DNA of 64,000 nt from Aerobium sp039839275 (lineage in GTDB: Bacteria; Pseudomonadota; Alphaproteobacteria; Rhizobiales; Rhizobiaceae), in assembly GCF_039839275.1 (NCBI RefSeq), contig NZ_JBDOQP010000001.1, positions 1,178,001 through 1,242,000 on the forward strand, written 5' to 3'. A program made the position numbers and the translations under genes. Positions within the stretch are counted from its first letter, which is position 1. Every line of letters begins with the position of its first letter. Shown here in pieces: positions 35,065 through 44,209 of the stretch. Under the pieces are notes generated by a model. The model did not search any database and had not been told where the DNA came from. It worked only from the letters and a program-made list of their open reading frames with translations.

Positions 35065-36159
35065 TCACCCCGCTCTCGGATCGAGGACGCGGTAGAGCAC
35101 GTCGGAGATCTTGTTGATGGCGATGAAAACGGATCCGATGACGAGGGTGGCGCCCAGCACGGCGTTCATGTCGGCATTGAGCAGGGCGGAAGTGAGATAA
35201 TTGCCGATCCCGGGCCACGAAAACACGGTCTCGATCATCACCGATCCTTCAAGCAGGCCGGCATAGGACAGGCCGATCACGGTGATCAACGGGACGCGGA
35301 TGGGCCGGAAGGCGTGGCGCCAGATAACTTGTCGCTCAGGCACGCCCTTTACACGGGCGGTCACGACATATTCCTGGTTGAGCTGGTCGAGCATGAAGGA
35401 CCGCGTCATGCGCGCGATATAGGCAAGGCTGAAGAAGCCGAGGATCGAGGCGGGCAGCACCAAATGGCTGACCGCGTTCCAGAACACTGTCCAGTCGCCG
35501 GCGATGATGCTGTCGACCAGCATCAGGCCGGTGACGGTCGGGATCAGGCCATCATAATAGATGTCGAGGCGCCCGGGGCCGCCGACCCATTGCAGGCGGG
35601 CGTAGAACAGCAGAAGCCCGATAAGGCCGAGCCAGAACGCCGGCACCGAATAGCCGAGCAGTCCGACGACGCGAATGACCTGGTCGGTGATCGATCCCTG
35701 CTTTGACGCTGCCCAAACACCCATCGGTACGCCAAGAGCCACGCCGATGATGATGCCCAGCGTCGCCATTTCGAGCGTCGCGGGAAACACCCGCACCAGG
35801 TCCTCGATGACGGGCCTGCCGGTGGTGACCGACTGGCCGAAATCGCCGGTGACGACCTCGCCGACATAGGAGAAGAACTGGACGACGAGCGGACGGTCGA
35901 GCCCCATCTCGACGCGGACGCGATCATAGACTTCCTGGGGAGCGCGATCGCCCACCACGGCAAGCACCGGATCAATCGGCACCACGCGGCCGATGAAGAA
36001 GGTGATGGCGAGCAGTCCGAGGAAGGTAAAGGCGATGGTCGCCACGAAGCCACCGAACGAGGCGGCAAAGCGTCGGCCTGCCTTCGAACGGGTCGCGCTC
36101 GGCCCCGCATACGGCTCGGTTGCTGGCTCGATCGACAATGGCCCGGCTTCCCTGATCAT
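35065..36159 (-). CDS. Peptide-type ABC transporter permease (DppB-like)
   Basis: A 364-residue permease. The first helix (TIAFTFLGLLAITFFIGRVV) is preceded by about 45 cytoplasmic residues. The family motif YVVTARVKGVPERQVIWRHAFRPIRVPLITVIG and the GVMIE-like VMIETVFSWPGIG segment are present. The frame is open to 36246, but the usual length of this family and the position of the inverted repeat favour ATG 36159. It heads the leftward operon B-C-D-F-GAF and is divergent from the regulator gene. Confidence 0.87.
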   Translation of the reverse strand: MIREAGPLSIEPATEPYAGPSATRSKAGRRFAASFGGFVATIAFTFLGLLAITFFIGRVVPIDPVLAVVGDRAPQEVYDRVRVEMGLDRPLVVQFFSYVGEVVTGDFGQSVTTGRPVIEDLVRVFPATLEMATLGIIIGVALGVPMGVWAASKQGSITDQVIRVVGLLGYSVPAFWLGLIGLLLFYARLQWVGGPGRLDIYYDGLIPTVTGLMLVDSIIAGDWTVFWNAVSHLVLPASILGFFSLAYIARMTRSFMLDQLNQEYVVTARVKGVPERQVIWRHAFRPIRVPLITVIGLSYAGLLEGSVMIETVFSWPGIGNYLTSALLNADMNAVLGATLVIGSVFIAINKISDVLYRVLDPRAG

Positions 36160-36241
36160 CACGTGACGGCGCAGATCCAGCCCGAGGAAAACGCACGCGT
36201 CCAGAAATTTCGACTTGGATAATACAAACATTTTTGCTTCT

Positions 36242-36258
36242 ATCAAAAAAATTTTGAT
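36242..36258. promoter_or_regulatory. Inverted repeat, candidate operator between the divergent transporter units
   Basis: ATCAAAA (36242-36248) and TTTTGAT (36252-36258) form a perfect 7-bp inverted repeat with a 3-base AT centre, extended imperfectly by GC-rich flanks (GCTTCT and GGAGC). It lies in the 114-base divergent gap between the DppB-like and XRE-cupin genes, where an autoregulator would bind. Confidence 0.5.
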
Positions 36259-36273
36259 GGAGCGCCGGACGCT

Positions 36274-36945
36274 GTGAATATCCCTCAGGCGGACACCCAG
36301 ACGTCAAGCCAGCCGCGCATGGGCGCGCTGATCCGCGCGCGTCGGCGGCAGCTCGATATGACGCTGCAGGCATTGGGTGACGCGGCCGGACTGTCTGTCG
36401 GCTTCCTCAGCCAGGTCGAGCGTGACCAGGCAACACCGTCGCTCGGGGCTCTCGCGGGGATAGCGCGGGGGCTAGGGGTCGATGTCGACTATTTCATTGC
36501 GACGCCCTCGATCGGCAGCGGCGTCACGCGCGCCGACGAACGCGCAACCTTTTCGCTGCCAGGTTCGTCGGTGATGTATGAGCGCCTGCATGCCGAGTTT
36601 CCCGGCAGGGGGCTGTCGTCCTTCATCATGATCGTGCCGCCCGGCCACCATTCGGAGATGGTGCACCATGAGGGCGACGAACTCCTCTATGTGCTGGAAG
36701 GCGATATCACGCAGACCGTCGACGGCGAGACGATCAGGCTTCGCGCCGGCGACAGCCTTCATTTTCGCGGCTCCAGCCACCATAGCTGGGCGAATGAAAG
36801 CAACGGCATCGCCCGCATCCTCTGGACGGGCACGATGTCGCTCCTGCGCCCAAGGCAGGAAGGCGACCGAGAGGCGAGGGCGGAAGACCGAGACGTGGTG
36901 ACCGAACTCAACCATTCAACCTCAGATGGGAGAATAAGAACATGA
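36274..36945 (+). CDS. XRE-family transcriptional regulator with C-terminal cupin domain
   Basis: A 223-residue regulator. An HTH of the Cro/XRE type (residues 16-70, GDAAGLSVGFLSQVERDQATPSL) is joined to a cupin (PPGHHSEMVHHEGDELLYVLEGDI, then LRAGDSLHFRGSSHHSWAN) that may bind a small ligand or metal. This fusion typically controls amino-acid, polyamine or sugar uptake genes. The start is GTG 36274 with a weak ribosome site; ATG 36319 is an alternative. Its stop overlaps the binding-protein ATG (ATGA), so regulator and binding protein share a message. The adjacent inverted repeat is a likely target. Confidence 0.87.
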   Translation: MNIPQADTQTSSQPRMGALIRARRRQLDMTLQALGDAAGLSVGFLSQVERDQATPSLGALAGIARGLGVDVDYFIATPSIGSGVTRADERATFSLPGSSVMYERLHAEFPGRGLSSFIMIVPPGHHSEMVHHEGDELLYVLEGDITQTVDGETIRLRAGDSLHFRGSSHHSWANESNGIARILWTGTMSLLRPRQEGDREARAEDRDVVTELNHSTSDGRIRT

Positions 36946-38534
36946 AGATATTCAGACAAGCCGTTATGGCAGCAATGATTTCCTCGGCGATACCGCTCAC
37001 TTCGATGTATGCGGCCACCCCGGCGGACGTGCTCGTCGTGGCGCAGAACATCGACGACATCGTCGCGATCGATCCGGCGCAGGCCTATGAATTCTCGTCC
37101 GGCGAACTCGTTACCAACCTCTACGACCGCCTCGTGCAGTACGAGCCGGAGGACCTTGAAACGCTTGCCGGCGGCCTTGCCTCGGAATGGTCCGTCGACG
37201 AAGCCGCCAAAACGATCACCTTCACCATGCGCGACGGCGTGACGTTCCACTCCGGCAATCCGGTGCGGCCGCAAGACGTGCTGTTTTCGTTCAAGCGTGT
37301 CGTCGTGCTGGAGAAGGCGCCGGCATTCATCCTCACGCAGCTCGGCTGGACGAAAGACAATATCGACGAGATGGTGACGCTCGGCGACAACACGGTCACC
37401 ATCAAATACGAAGGCGACTTCTCGCCCAACTTCGTCCTCAACGTGCTCGCTTCCCGTCCGGCATCCGTCGTCGACGAGGTGACGGTGATGGAGCACGAGA
37501 CTGACGGAGACCTTGGAAACGGCTGGCTGAACGCCAATACGGCGGGCAGCGGCCCATTCAAGCTTCGCGTCTACCGGCCGGCCGAGATCGCGACGCTGGA
37601 CGCCAACCCCGACTATTTCAAGGGAGCGCCGGGGGTCAGCTCCGTCATCATCCGCCACGTCGCCGAAGCGGCAACCCAGCAGCTTCTGCTGGAATCAAGC
37701 GATGTCGACATGGCCAAAAACTTGACGCCTGACCAGATCGGCTCGCTAGAGGGCAGCGACGCGGTCAAGATCGAGACCTATCCGCAGGCGGCCGTTCACT
37801 GGATCTCGTTCAACCAGAAAGTCGACGCACTGACCAATGAGGCACTGTGGGAAGCCTCGCGGTACCTCGTGGATTACGAGGGAATGACGGAAACCTTCCT
37901 CAAGGGTCAGATGCAGGTTCATCAAGCCTTCTGGCCGTCTGGGTTTCCGGGCGCGCTCGAAGAGACGCCCTTCACCTATGACCCCGAAAAGGCAAAACAG
38001 ATCCTCGCGGATGCCGGCGTAGAACTGCCGATCAGCGTGACGATGGACGTGATCAATTCGACACCTTTCACAGACATCGCGCAGTCGCTGCAGTCGACCT
38101 TCGCCGATGCGGGCATCAACTTCGAGATCCTGCCGGGCACCGGCGCGCAGGTGATCACCAAGTATCGGGCCCGTACCCATGAGGCGATGCTGCTCTACTG
38201 GGGCCCGGACTTCATGGACCCACACTCCAACGCCAAGGCGTTCGCCTACAATGCCGACAATTCGGACGACAAATATGCGTCGACGACAACGTGGCGCAAC
38301 GCGTGGGCCGTTCCCGAGGAGATGAACCAGCAGACCCTCGCCGCTTTGGCCGAGCCTGACGCAGACAAGCGCAACGAGATGTATATCGACCTGCAAAAGC
38401 AGGTTCAGGAGACGTCGCCCTTCGTGATCATGTTCCAGGCGGTCAAGCAGGTGGGCATGGCGCCGCAGGTCGAGGGCTTCGTCAACGGCGCCACTTCCGA
38501 CTTCGTCTTCTATCGTCTCGTCGACAAGAACTGA
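36942..38534 (+). CDS. Peptide-type ABC transporter substrate-binding protein (family 5)
   Basis: A 530-residue SBP_bac_5 protein with a signal peptide (MKIFRQAVMAAMISSAIPLTSMYA, cut near residue 24). Typical features are VVVAQNIDDIVAIDPAQAYEFSSGELVTNLYDRLVQYEPE, ITFTMRDGVTFHSGNPV and a C-terminal YIDLQKQVQETSPFVIMFQ. It delivers a ligand to the permease encoded on the other strand. The ligand is unknown, possibly peptides given the peptidase downstream. ATG 36942 has GGGAG upstream and overlaps the regulator stop. A strong stem-loop follows the stop. Confidence 0.92.
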   Translation: MKIFRQAVMAAMISSAIPLTSMYAATPADVLVVAQNIDDIVAIDPAQAYEFSSGELVTNLYDRLVQYEPEDLETLAGGLASEWSVDEAAKTITFTMRDGVTFHSGNPVRPQDVLFSFKRVVVLEKAPAFILTQLGWTKDNIDEMVTLGDNTVTIKYEGDFSPNFVLNVLASRPASVVDEVTVMEHETDGDLGNGWLNANTAGSGPFKLRVYRPAEIATLDANPDYFKGAPGVSSVIIRHVAEAATQQLLLESSDVDMAKNLTPDQIGSLEGSDAVKIETYPQAAVHWISFNQKVDALTNEALWEASRYLVDYEGMTETFLKGQMQVHQAFWPSGFPGALEETPFTYDPEKAKQILADAGVELPISVTMDVINSTPFTDIAQSLQSTFADAGINFEILPGTGAQVITKYRARTHEAMLLYWGPDFMDPHSNAKAFAYNADNSDDKYASTTTWRNAWAVPEEMNQQTLAALAEPDADKRNEMYIDLQKQVQETSPFVIMFQAVKQVGMAPQVEGFVNGATSDFVFYRLVDKN

Positions 38535-38550
38535 CCCAGCGATAGGTGAT

Positions 38551-38580
38551 GCGGGCCGCCTGGGGCCATGGGCGGCCCGC
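38551..38580 (+). promoter_or_regulatory. Stem-loop after the binding-protein gene
   Basis: GCGGGCCGCC and GGCGGCCCGC form a perfect 10-bp stem with a 10-base loop, 16 bases after the binding-protein stop. No T-run follows, so it probably protects the 3' end or lowers read-through into the peptidase gene. Confidence 0.6.
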
Positions 38581-38616
38581 AAACCATTCTTGAATTGATT
38601 TGCCGGAGGTATCGTC

Positions 38617-39711
38617 GTGAGTAGTGTTTTCGCCGAGCGCATGGCACGGTTGCGCGCAGCCATGAAACAGACCGGCACCGGGCTGGTCGCTATTGGGCCT
38701 GGCTCTCACATGCAGTGGTTGGCTGGCTTTTATCCGCATCCGGACGAGCGCCCCTGCCTCCTGCTGGTGGGGCCCGAAAAGGCGGGATTCCTCATGCCTG
38801 CCTTGAATGCGGAAGCCGCCAGGCTCCACAGCGATCTGCCGATGTTCGAATGGGCGGACGCGACGGGTCCCGACGCTGCGCTCTCCGCCGCGATCGATGC
38901 CATCTTCCCGCAGCGCACGGGCCGCATCGTGATCGACGAGACGATGCGTGCCGATTTCGCGTTTCTGCTGGCCGACGCGTTGCCCGTGCTCCCGCGCGCA
39001 TTCACGCAGGACACGCTGGGATTGCTGCGATCGATCAAGGACGAGGACGAGTATCGCCGCCTCAAGGCCTGCGCGCTGCTGAACGACGCCGCCATGAAGG
39101 CGGCACGGGCGGCGCTCAAGCCGGGCATGACGGAAAACGCGGTTGCCGAGGTGGTGCGCGGACATTTTTCGCAGAACGGCGGGCAGCCGCTGTTCTGGAT
39201 CGTTGGCGCCAGCGAGAATGGAGCGCATCCCCATCATGCCACCGGCGATCGTGTCCTGAAGACAGGCGACGCGGTCGTGCTGGACATTGGCGGCCGTCTC
39301 GACGGATATCCCAGCGACATGACGCGCATGGCGATCATCGGTGAGGAACCCGAAGGCTACCGCGAGGTTCATGCGATCGTCGAACGGGCGGTCCAAGCGG
39401 CACTTGCCGCCGCAAAACCCGGCGCGAAGGCAAGCGACGTCGACCGGGCTGCACGCGATGTGATCGCCGATGCCGGCTATGGCGACTATTTCGTACACCG
39501 GACGGGGCACGGATTGGGTATCGACGCCCACGAACCGCCTTACATCACCGCGACGTCCGATGTGGTCCTGGAGGAGGGCATGGTGTTCTCGATCGAGCCA
39601 GGCATCTACCTGCCTGGCCGCTTCGGCATCCGGCTGGAGGACATCGTGATCCTGCGCGCCGACGGGCCTGAGATCTTCTCGGAACTGCCGCGCGACGCTT
39701 ATGTCGCGTAG
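38617..39711 (+). CDS. Xaa-Pro aminopeptidase-like M24B metallopeptidase
   Basis: A 364-residue creatinase/prolidase-fold peptidase. The two-metal ligands are visible: Asp in AVVLDIGG and YPSDMTRM, His in HRTGHGLGIDAHEPPY, Glu in VFSIEPGIYLP and IRLEDIVIL. It would remove residues ahead of proline from imported peptides. The start is GTG 38617 with GGAGG nine bases upstream. It follows the binding-protein gene by 82 bases on the same strand and probably completes an uptake-and-cleavage unit. A role on other substrates such as creatine-like compounds cannot be excluded. Confidence 0.9.
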   Translation: MSSVFAERMARLRAAMKQTGTGLVAIGPGSHMQWLAGFYPHPDERPCLLLVGPEKAGFLMPALNAEAARLHSDLPMFEWADATGPDAALSAAIDAIFPQRTGRIVIDETMRADFAFLLADALPVLPRAFTQDTLGLLRSIKDEDEYRRLKACALLNDAAMKAARAALKPGMTENAVAEVVRGHFSQNGGQPLFWIVGASENGAHPHHATGDRVLKTGDAVVLDIGGRLDGYPSDMTRMAIIGEEPEGYREVHAIVERAVQAALAAAKPGAKASDVDRAARDVIADAGYGDYFVHRTGHGLGIDAHEPPYITATSDVVLEEGMVFSIEPGIYLPGRFGIRLEDIVILRADGPEIFSELPRDAYVA

Positions 39712-39721
39712 AGATTAGCCG

Positions 39722-40915
39722 TCAAACAAACGGCCGCCCCGGCTCGAACTTCCTCGGCAAAAGCCGATCCAGATAGTCATGGCCTTTATCCGAAAGCCGG
39801 TTTTCCTCCGAATCGAGAAAGTCGTCTGGCATGTGACGTGTCTTGCCGGCGACGTTTTCAAGCGGCACCTGGCGCATGACGGTGAGGCCATCTTCTTCTT
39901 GCAGGGCCACCGAGCCTCCACCGCGTGACACCACGTCGACGGCGAAGACGCCGGCATCGTAGGCCTCCTTTGCGTCGACGGGGCTGATCATGCCGATATT
40001 GCCGCGCGGCAGGTATCCGAATGTGTCGACGCGCGAGCGTATGCCTTTCAGGTCCTCGGAAAGGATGCGTTCGATCGCCTGGCCCAGATCGGTGCCTGAC
40101 AAGCGGACATTGCCGTGGGCGTCGCGCTCCAGCATGTCGGGATGCACCAGTTCTTCGACCAGCGACTTTCCCGATGGCGCGGACACGCCCTCCGATATCG
40201 CGACGATGCAACGGCCGTGGCGGGCCATCGTCCGTTTGACGTCGTCAACGAATCGTTTGCGTTCGAATGCCCGTTCGGGAACGTAGACGAGGTGGGGTCC
40301 GGCATCGTCATCGATCCGCCAGGCCGCCGATGCTGCGGTAAGGAAGCCGGCATGTCGGCCCATCACGATGCCCGCATAGATTCCCGGAAGCGCGCGAAAG
40401 TCGAGATCGACGGAGAGAAACGCGCCGGCGACGAATTCGGCAGCCGAAATGTAGCCGGGTGTGTGGTCGTTCTCCATGAGGTCGTTGTCGATCGTCTTGG
40501 GGGCGTGCACGAAGCTCATGTCGCCGCCGGAAGCGTCGCGCAATATCGCCTGCGTGCCCGAGGTATCGTTGCCGCCGATATAAATGAATGCGTCGGCGCC
40601 GGCTTCGCGAAGCCCTTTCAGGATCATTTCGCAATAGGCCGCGTCCGGCTTGTCGCGGGTCGAGCCCAGCGCGGCACTCGGGGTCGCGGCGATGCGGCGG
40701 AGTTCTTCTTCCGAGCGCTGGGTCAGATCGACATAGTCTCCGTCGCGGATGCCGCGCACCCCGAAGCGCGCGCCGAGAACGCGGCAGCCGGGATGGCGGC
40801 GACGGGCTTCCAGGGCGGCGCCCACAAGCGTCTGGTTGATCACTGCGGTCGGTCCGCCGCCTTGCGCGATGACGAATGTCGGTCCCATGGCGGGCGCGTC
40901 TCCCTGATTGTTCAT
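39722..40915 (-). CDS. 6-phosphofructokinase, PPi-type-like, with GGND motif
   Basis: A 397-residue PfkA-family protein. N-terminal FVIAQGGGPTAVINQTL and the catalytic PKTIDNDLMENDHTPGY are conserved. The phosphate-donor motif reads IYIGGNDTSGTQ: the final Asp is the residue that marks PPi-dependent enzymes (GGDD), while the third position is Asn rather than Asp. PPi-PFK interconverts fructose-6-phosphate and fructose-1,6-bisphosphate. ATG 40915 is used; ATG 40888 would also fit the family. It is convergent with the peptidase gene and not in a sugar operon. Confidence 0.85.
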   Translation of the reverse strand: MNNQGDAPAMGPTFVIAQGGGPTAVINQTLVGAALEARRRHPGCRVLGARFGVRGIRDGDYVDLTQRSEEELRRIAATPSAALGSTRDKPDAAYCEMILKGLREAGADAFIYIGGNDTSGTQAILRDASGGDMSFVHAPKTIDNDLMENDHTPGYISAAEFVAGAFLSVDLDFRALPGIYAGIVMGRHAGFLTAASAAWRIDDDAGPHLVYVPERAFERKRFVDDVKRTMARHGRCIVAISEGVSAPSGKSLVEELVHPDMLERDAHGNVRLSGTDLGQAIERILSEDLKGIRSRVDTFGYLPRGNIGMISPVDAKEAYDAGVFAVDVVSRGGGSVALQEEDGLTVMRQVPLENVAGKTRHMPDDFLDSEENRLSDKGHDYLDRLLPRKFEPGRPFV

Positions 40916-41065
40916 GCTTCTCAAAACGCTAGGGGACCATGCCACGATCAGGGGCGGTTCGAAAGCGGCGATCACGATTGCGCGCGTCGGCGTTCCGGCG
41001 ACTGGGCGTCGCGGTCAGATGCGATAGATAGTGTCGGGAAGGGATGCCAGCCGAGGAGTATCGAG

Positions 41066-41374
41066 ATGAAGAGAATTGGCTTGATCATTGCAGCGAGCCT
41101 GCTTGCCGCGACGGCGGCTCAGGCGCAGAATCGCCCCGACTCGCGCAGTCTGTCCTGTGGGCAGGTTCAGTCGCTGATCGAGGATCGCGGCGCGGTCGTC
41201 ATGACGACCGGCCAGCACACCTATGATCGCTTCGTACGCAACAGATGGCAGTGCTTCTCGACTGCCGAAGTGGGCGTGCGGACCCATATCGCCTCGCAGG
41301 ACACAGGTTCATGCCCGGTCTATCGATGCGAGGTCGTGGATCCGGTTGATCGGCGTTACGTCCTGACGCGATAG
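41066..41374 (+). CDS. Small secreted hypothetical protein with four cysteines
   Basis: A 102-residue protein with a signal peptide (MKRIGLIIAASLLAATAAQAQ, cut after residue 20 or 21). The mature part of about 80 residues has four Cys (LSCGQ, WQCFST, GSCPVYRCE), likely two disulfide bonds in the periplasm. I do not know a characterised member. ATG 41066 has GAGGAG seven bases upstream, which rules out the longer frame from 40115. It stands alone, convergent with the aminotransferase gene. Confidence 0.8.
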   Translation: MKRIGLIIAASLLAATAAQAQNRPDSRSLSCGQVQSLIEDRGAVVMTTGQHTYDRFVRNRWQCFSTAEVGVRTHIASQDTGSCPVYRCEVVDPVDRRYVLTR

Positions 41375-41395
41375 ACATTGCAGGCGGCGTCCTTG

Positions 41396-42580
41396 TCACG
41401 CTGCCTTTCGCTCGTAACTGTCGAGAAACTGCGCCAGTCGTGTCGCTGCCTGGCGCAGAACATCGTCCGGCTGGCACAGGCTGATCCGGATGTGACCCTT
41501 GGCGGAATCGCCGAAACTGCCGCCCGGCATAACGGCGATCTTCTCCGAATTGAGCAATTGCCAGGCGAAGACCTCGCAGTCGGGTTCAATCGCTGAGATG
41601 TCCAGCATCACATACATGCCACCTTCCGAGCCTCGTACGGTGGCGTGGTTGCTGCCACGTATGGCGTCGAGAAACACCTGGCGGCGGGTGCCGTAGCGCT
41701 CGGCGATGTCGGCCACCCCATGACCGTTCTCCAGCGCGTCGATTGCAGCGCGCGAGACAAAATCCGGCAAGCCATAGGTCGAGACGAGATTGAGACTGAT
41801 CAGCGTACCGATCACGTCCTCCGGCCCGGTAAGCCAACCAATGCGCCAGCCGGTCATGCCATGGCTCTTCGACATCGAGTTGACCACCAACGTACGCTCG
41901 GCCATGCCCGGCAAGGAACGTGGCGAAAGATGCTGCCGTCCGCCGGTAATCGTCCAGTAGACCTCGTCGGATATCAGCCACAGGTCGTGCTCGCGGCAGA
42001 CCCGGGCGATGCCTTCGAGCGTTTCACGCGTATAGACGGCGCCGGTGGGATTGTTCGGCGTATTGATGAGGATCGCACGTGTGTTGGGCCGCACGGCCCG
42101 TTCGATATCGGCGTAATCCGGCTGGAAGCCTCGTTCTGCGTGGGCTTCGACGACGGAAAATTCCGCCCCGGCCGCGCGGAAGGTTGGCGGATAGGTCGCG
42201 TAGTATGGCGCGATGATGATCGCATGGTCGCCGGGGTCGACCGTTGCCAGCGTGGCGGCGAACAGCGCCGCCTGACCTCCGGGTGCGGCCAGAATCTGGT
42301 TCGCACTCGTATCGATGCCGGTGCAAGCGGTCGTGACGTTCGCCATCGCCGCGCGAAGCCGTGGCATGCCGGGCAGGTGGGTGTAGTGGTGATGGCCGGC
42401 GCGGACCTCCCGCACGCATGCTTCCACGGTCGCTTCCGGCGTGTGAAAGTCGTGGTCTCCCACAGAGAGCATGATGATCGGTTCGCCCGCCTGACGGCGC
42501 AACGACGCTTCGAAATGCACCTCCCAGCCATCCTTGCCGGATGGCGTGATGCCGGAAACGCGCGATGAAAGTCGTGGCAT
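41396..42580 (-). CDS. PLP-dependent aminotransferase, class I/II
   Basis: A 394-residue fold-type I aminotransferase. Landmarks are SVGDHDFHTPEATVEA, AAPGGQAALFAA, INTPNNPTGAVYTRETLE, SDEVYW and the PLP-binding lysine in NSMSKSHGMTGWRIGW, with the carboxylate-binding Arg in HIRISLCQ. The amino donor and product are unknown; it is close to the aspartate/aromatic family. The frame is open to 42769, but ATG 42580 gives the usual N-terminus (PRLSSRVSGI). It is divergent from the nitroreductase gene. Confidence 0.87.
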   Translation of the reverse strand: MPRLSSRVSGITPSGKDGWEVHFEASLRRQAGEPIIMLSVGDHDFHTPEATVEACVREVRAGHHHYTHLPGMPRLRAAMANVTTACTGIDTSANQILAAPGGQAALFAATLATVDPGDHAIIIAPYYATYPPTFRAAGAEFSVVEAHAERGFQPDYADIERAVRPNTRAILINTPNNPTGAVYTRETLEGIARVCREHDLWLISDEVYWTITGGRQHLSPRSLPGMAERTLVVNSMSKSHGMTGWRIGWLTGPEDVIGTLISLNLVSTYGLPDFVSRAAIDALENGHGVADIAERYGTRRQVFLDAIRGSNHATVRGSEGGMYVMLDISAIEPDCEVFAWQLLNSEKIAVMPGGSFGDSAKGHIRISLCQPDDVLRQAATRLAQFLDSYERKAA

Positions 42581-42864
42581 TGGTCTGCTCTTTGCGTTGG
42601 TTGCGGTTCGGGCCGCTGCATCCGCTGAACGGGACGGCTTGGGCCACGATGTTTGCCCAGCATGCAGAGTGCGTTTCGCTTGTCCAGCCGTGGGCGGCTG
42701 CCTGCTGACAGCGCCTCCCATATCTGCGACGAGCCGTGGAGGCACAGCCAACACTGGCGTTTGGGCCAAAGGATTTGCTTGCCGCGCAACATTGGCCTAT
42801 GCGATGCGTCGTTTTCATACAGACCGCTACAGGTCGGCCCCCGCGGCATACCGAAAGGCTGGGC

Positions 42865-43575
42865 ATGTTGGCTTCCGACGGCACGATCCCCGAAATTGGC
42901 GAAACAGACATCGTCGACGAGGCACTCACCTCGCGGCGCTCGGTGCGTGCGTTCCTGTCGAAGCCGGTGGAAGACGAGATGGTGCGCGACATCCTGACGG
43001 TTGCGGCGCGTGCTCCCTCGGGCACCAACATGCAGCCGTGGAAAGTCTACGTCGTCACCGGCGAAAAGAAGCAGGCCGTGTCCGATGCGATCCTGAACTC
43101 AGGGATTCGGGCGGAGAAGGCGGTCTGGGACGAATACCGTTACTATCCGGACCAGTTCTTCGAACCCTACCTGACGCGCCGCCGTGCCGTCGGCTTCGCG
43201 CTCTACAACCTACTCGACATCGGGCGGCGTGACGTCGAGCGCATGCGTGCGCAGCACGATCGCAACTTCGTCTTCTTCGACGCGCCCGTTGGCATGATCT
43301 TCACCATCGATCGCCGGCTCAACGTGGGTTCATGGCTCGACCACGGCATGTTCCTGCAGTCGATCATGATCGCCGCAAGGGGCAGGGGGCTGCACACCTG
43401 CCCGCAAGCCGCCTTCGCGCCGTATCACAAGCAGATCCGGCCGCTGCTCGAGATACCGCAGGAAGAGGTCGTCGTGTGCGGCATGGCCCTCGGCTACGAG
43501 GACGAGAGCAAGCCGGAGAATCAGCTCCGCAGCGAACGCGCGCCGCTCGAAGAGTTCGTCACTTTCGTCAAATAA
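42865..43575 (+). CDS. Nitroreductase family flavoprotein
   Basis: A 236-residue nitroreductase-fold enzyme. FMN-binding motifs are SRRSVRAFLSKPVED, AARAPSGTNMQPWKVYVV, DHGMFLQSIMIAARGRGLHTCPQAAF and VVCGMALGYED. Such enzymes use NAD(P)H to reduce nitro-compounds, quinones or related substrates. ATG 42865 has AAAGG upstream; the frame is open from 42736, inside the divergent intergenic space. It is convergent with soxG. Confidence 0.87.
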   Translation: MLASDGTIPEIGETDIVDEALTSRRSVRAFLSKPVEDEMVRDILTVAARAPSGTNMQPWKVYVVTGEKKQAVSDAILNSGIRAEKAVWDEYRYYPDQFFEPYLTRRRAVGFALYNLLDIGRRDVERMRAQHDRNFVFFDAPVGMIFTIDRRLNVGSWLDHGMFLQSIMIAARGRGLHTCPQAAFAPYHKQIRPLLEIPQEEVVVCGMALGYEDESKPENQLRSERAPLEEFVTFVK

Positions 43576-43591
43576 AGTACAGCTTGGCGCC

Positions 43592-43609
43592 GGCGTCGTG
43601 CGAGACGCC
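43592..43609. terminator. Weak hairpin between convergent nitroreductase and soxG genes
   Basis: GGCGTC/GACGCC with a 6-base loop lies in the 46-base gap. No clear T-run follows on either strand, so it may at most be a weak bidirectional terminator. Confidence 0.35.
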
Positions 43610-43621
43610 AGGCATTGGGCG

Positions 43622-44209
43622 TCAGCGCACCTCGCAGCCGACCTCTTCGGCCCCGTGGCAAAGCGCAGTCCAGAACGAGCGCGCGAACGAGCGGAAGACG
43701 TAGAGGTCGAAGCGCTTGGCGCCGGTTCTCTGGATCTGCGCCAGAACATCATGATGGACCGTGGCGCGACCGGATTCGACCGGGAATGCGGCTGTCGAGA
43801 AATCGAGCGCGAAGAACTTCGCCAGAACCCACTCGACCTTCTCGCCCTCGATGCCAATTGCAGTGCGGCCATGCGACAGGTCGGTGACGGTGCCCAGGTC
43901 GATCGGAAGCGCGGAAAGCAATACCTGCCCGAGGCCCTCGGCCTGGTCGACCAGCAGGAAGCGGCCCGGCGCGACGCCGAAGCCCGACCTCTGGCCGCTC
44001 ACAGCGCCTGAATTGGGCTCGGCCGAAAGCGCCAGTCCGGTCGCCTCGGTGATCGCTGCAACCAGTGCGTGTTCGCCGCCGCGCCAGGCCGACACCTCGA
44101 TGATGGAACCCGGGCTCGTTTCAAAAATGGAAACGCCTACGCCTCGCGCGACATTGCCATGCGAGCCGGGACGATAGGCATCCGCCAGTGGTGAAATCGG
44201 CTCAGCCAT
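43622..44209 (-). CDS. soxG: Sarcosine oxidase gamma subunit
   Basis: A 195-residue SoxG. It has the expected SGFGVAPGRFLLVD, LSHGRTAIGIEGEKVEWVLAKFFALDFSTAAFP and the FDLYVFRSFARSFWTAL C-terminal stretch. It stabilises the heterotetrameric sarcosine oxidase, which converts sarcosine, O2 and tetrahydrofolate to glycine, H2O2 and methylene-tetrahydrofolate. The start at ATG 44209 overlaps the end of soxA by eight bases, typical of tight coupling. Confidence 0.93.
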   Translation of the reverse strand: MAEPISPLADAYRPGSHGNVARGVGVSIFETSPGSIIEVSAWRGGEHALVAAITEATGLALSAEPNSGAVSGQRSGFGVAPGRFLLVDQAEGLGQVLLSALPIDLGTVTDLSHGRTAIGIEGEKVEWVLAKFFALDFSTAAFPVESGRATVHHDVLAQIQRTGAKRFDLYVFRSFARSFWTALCHGAEEVGCEVR

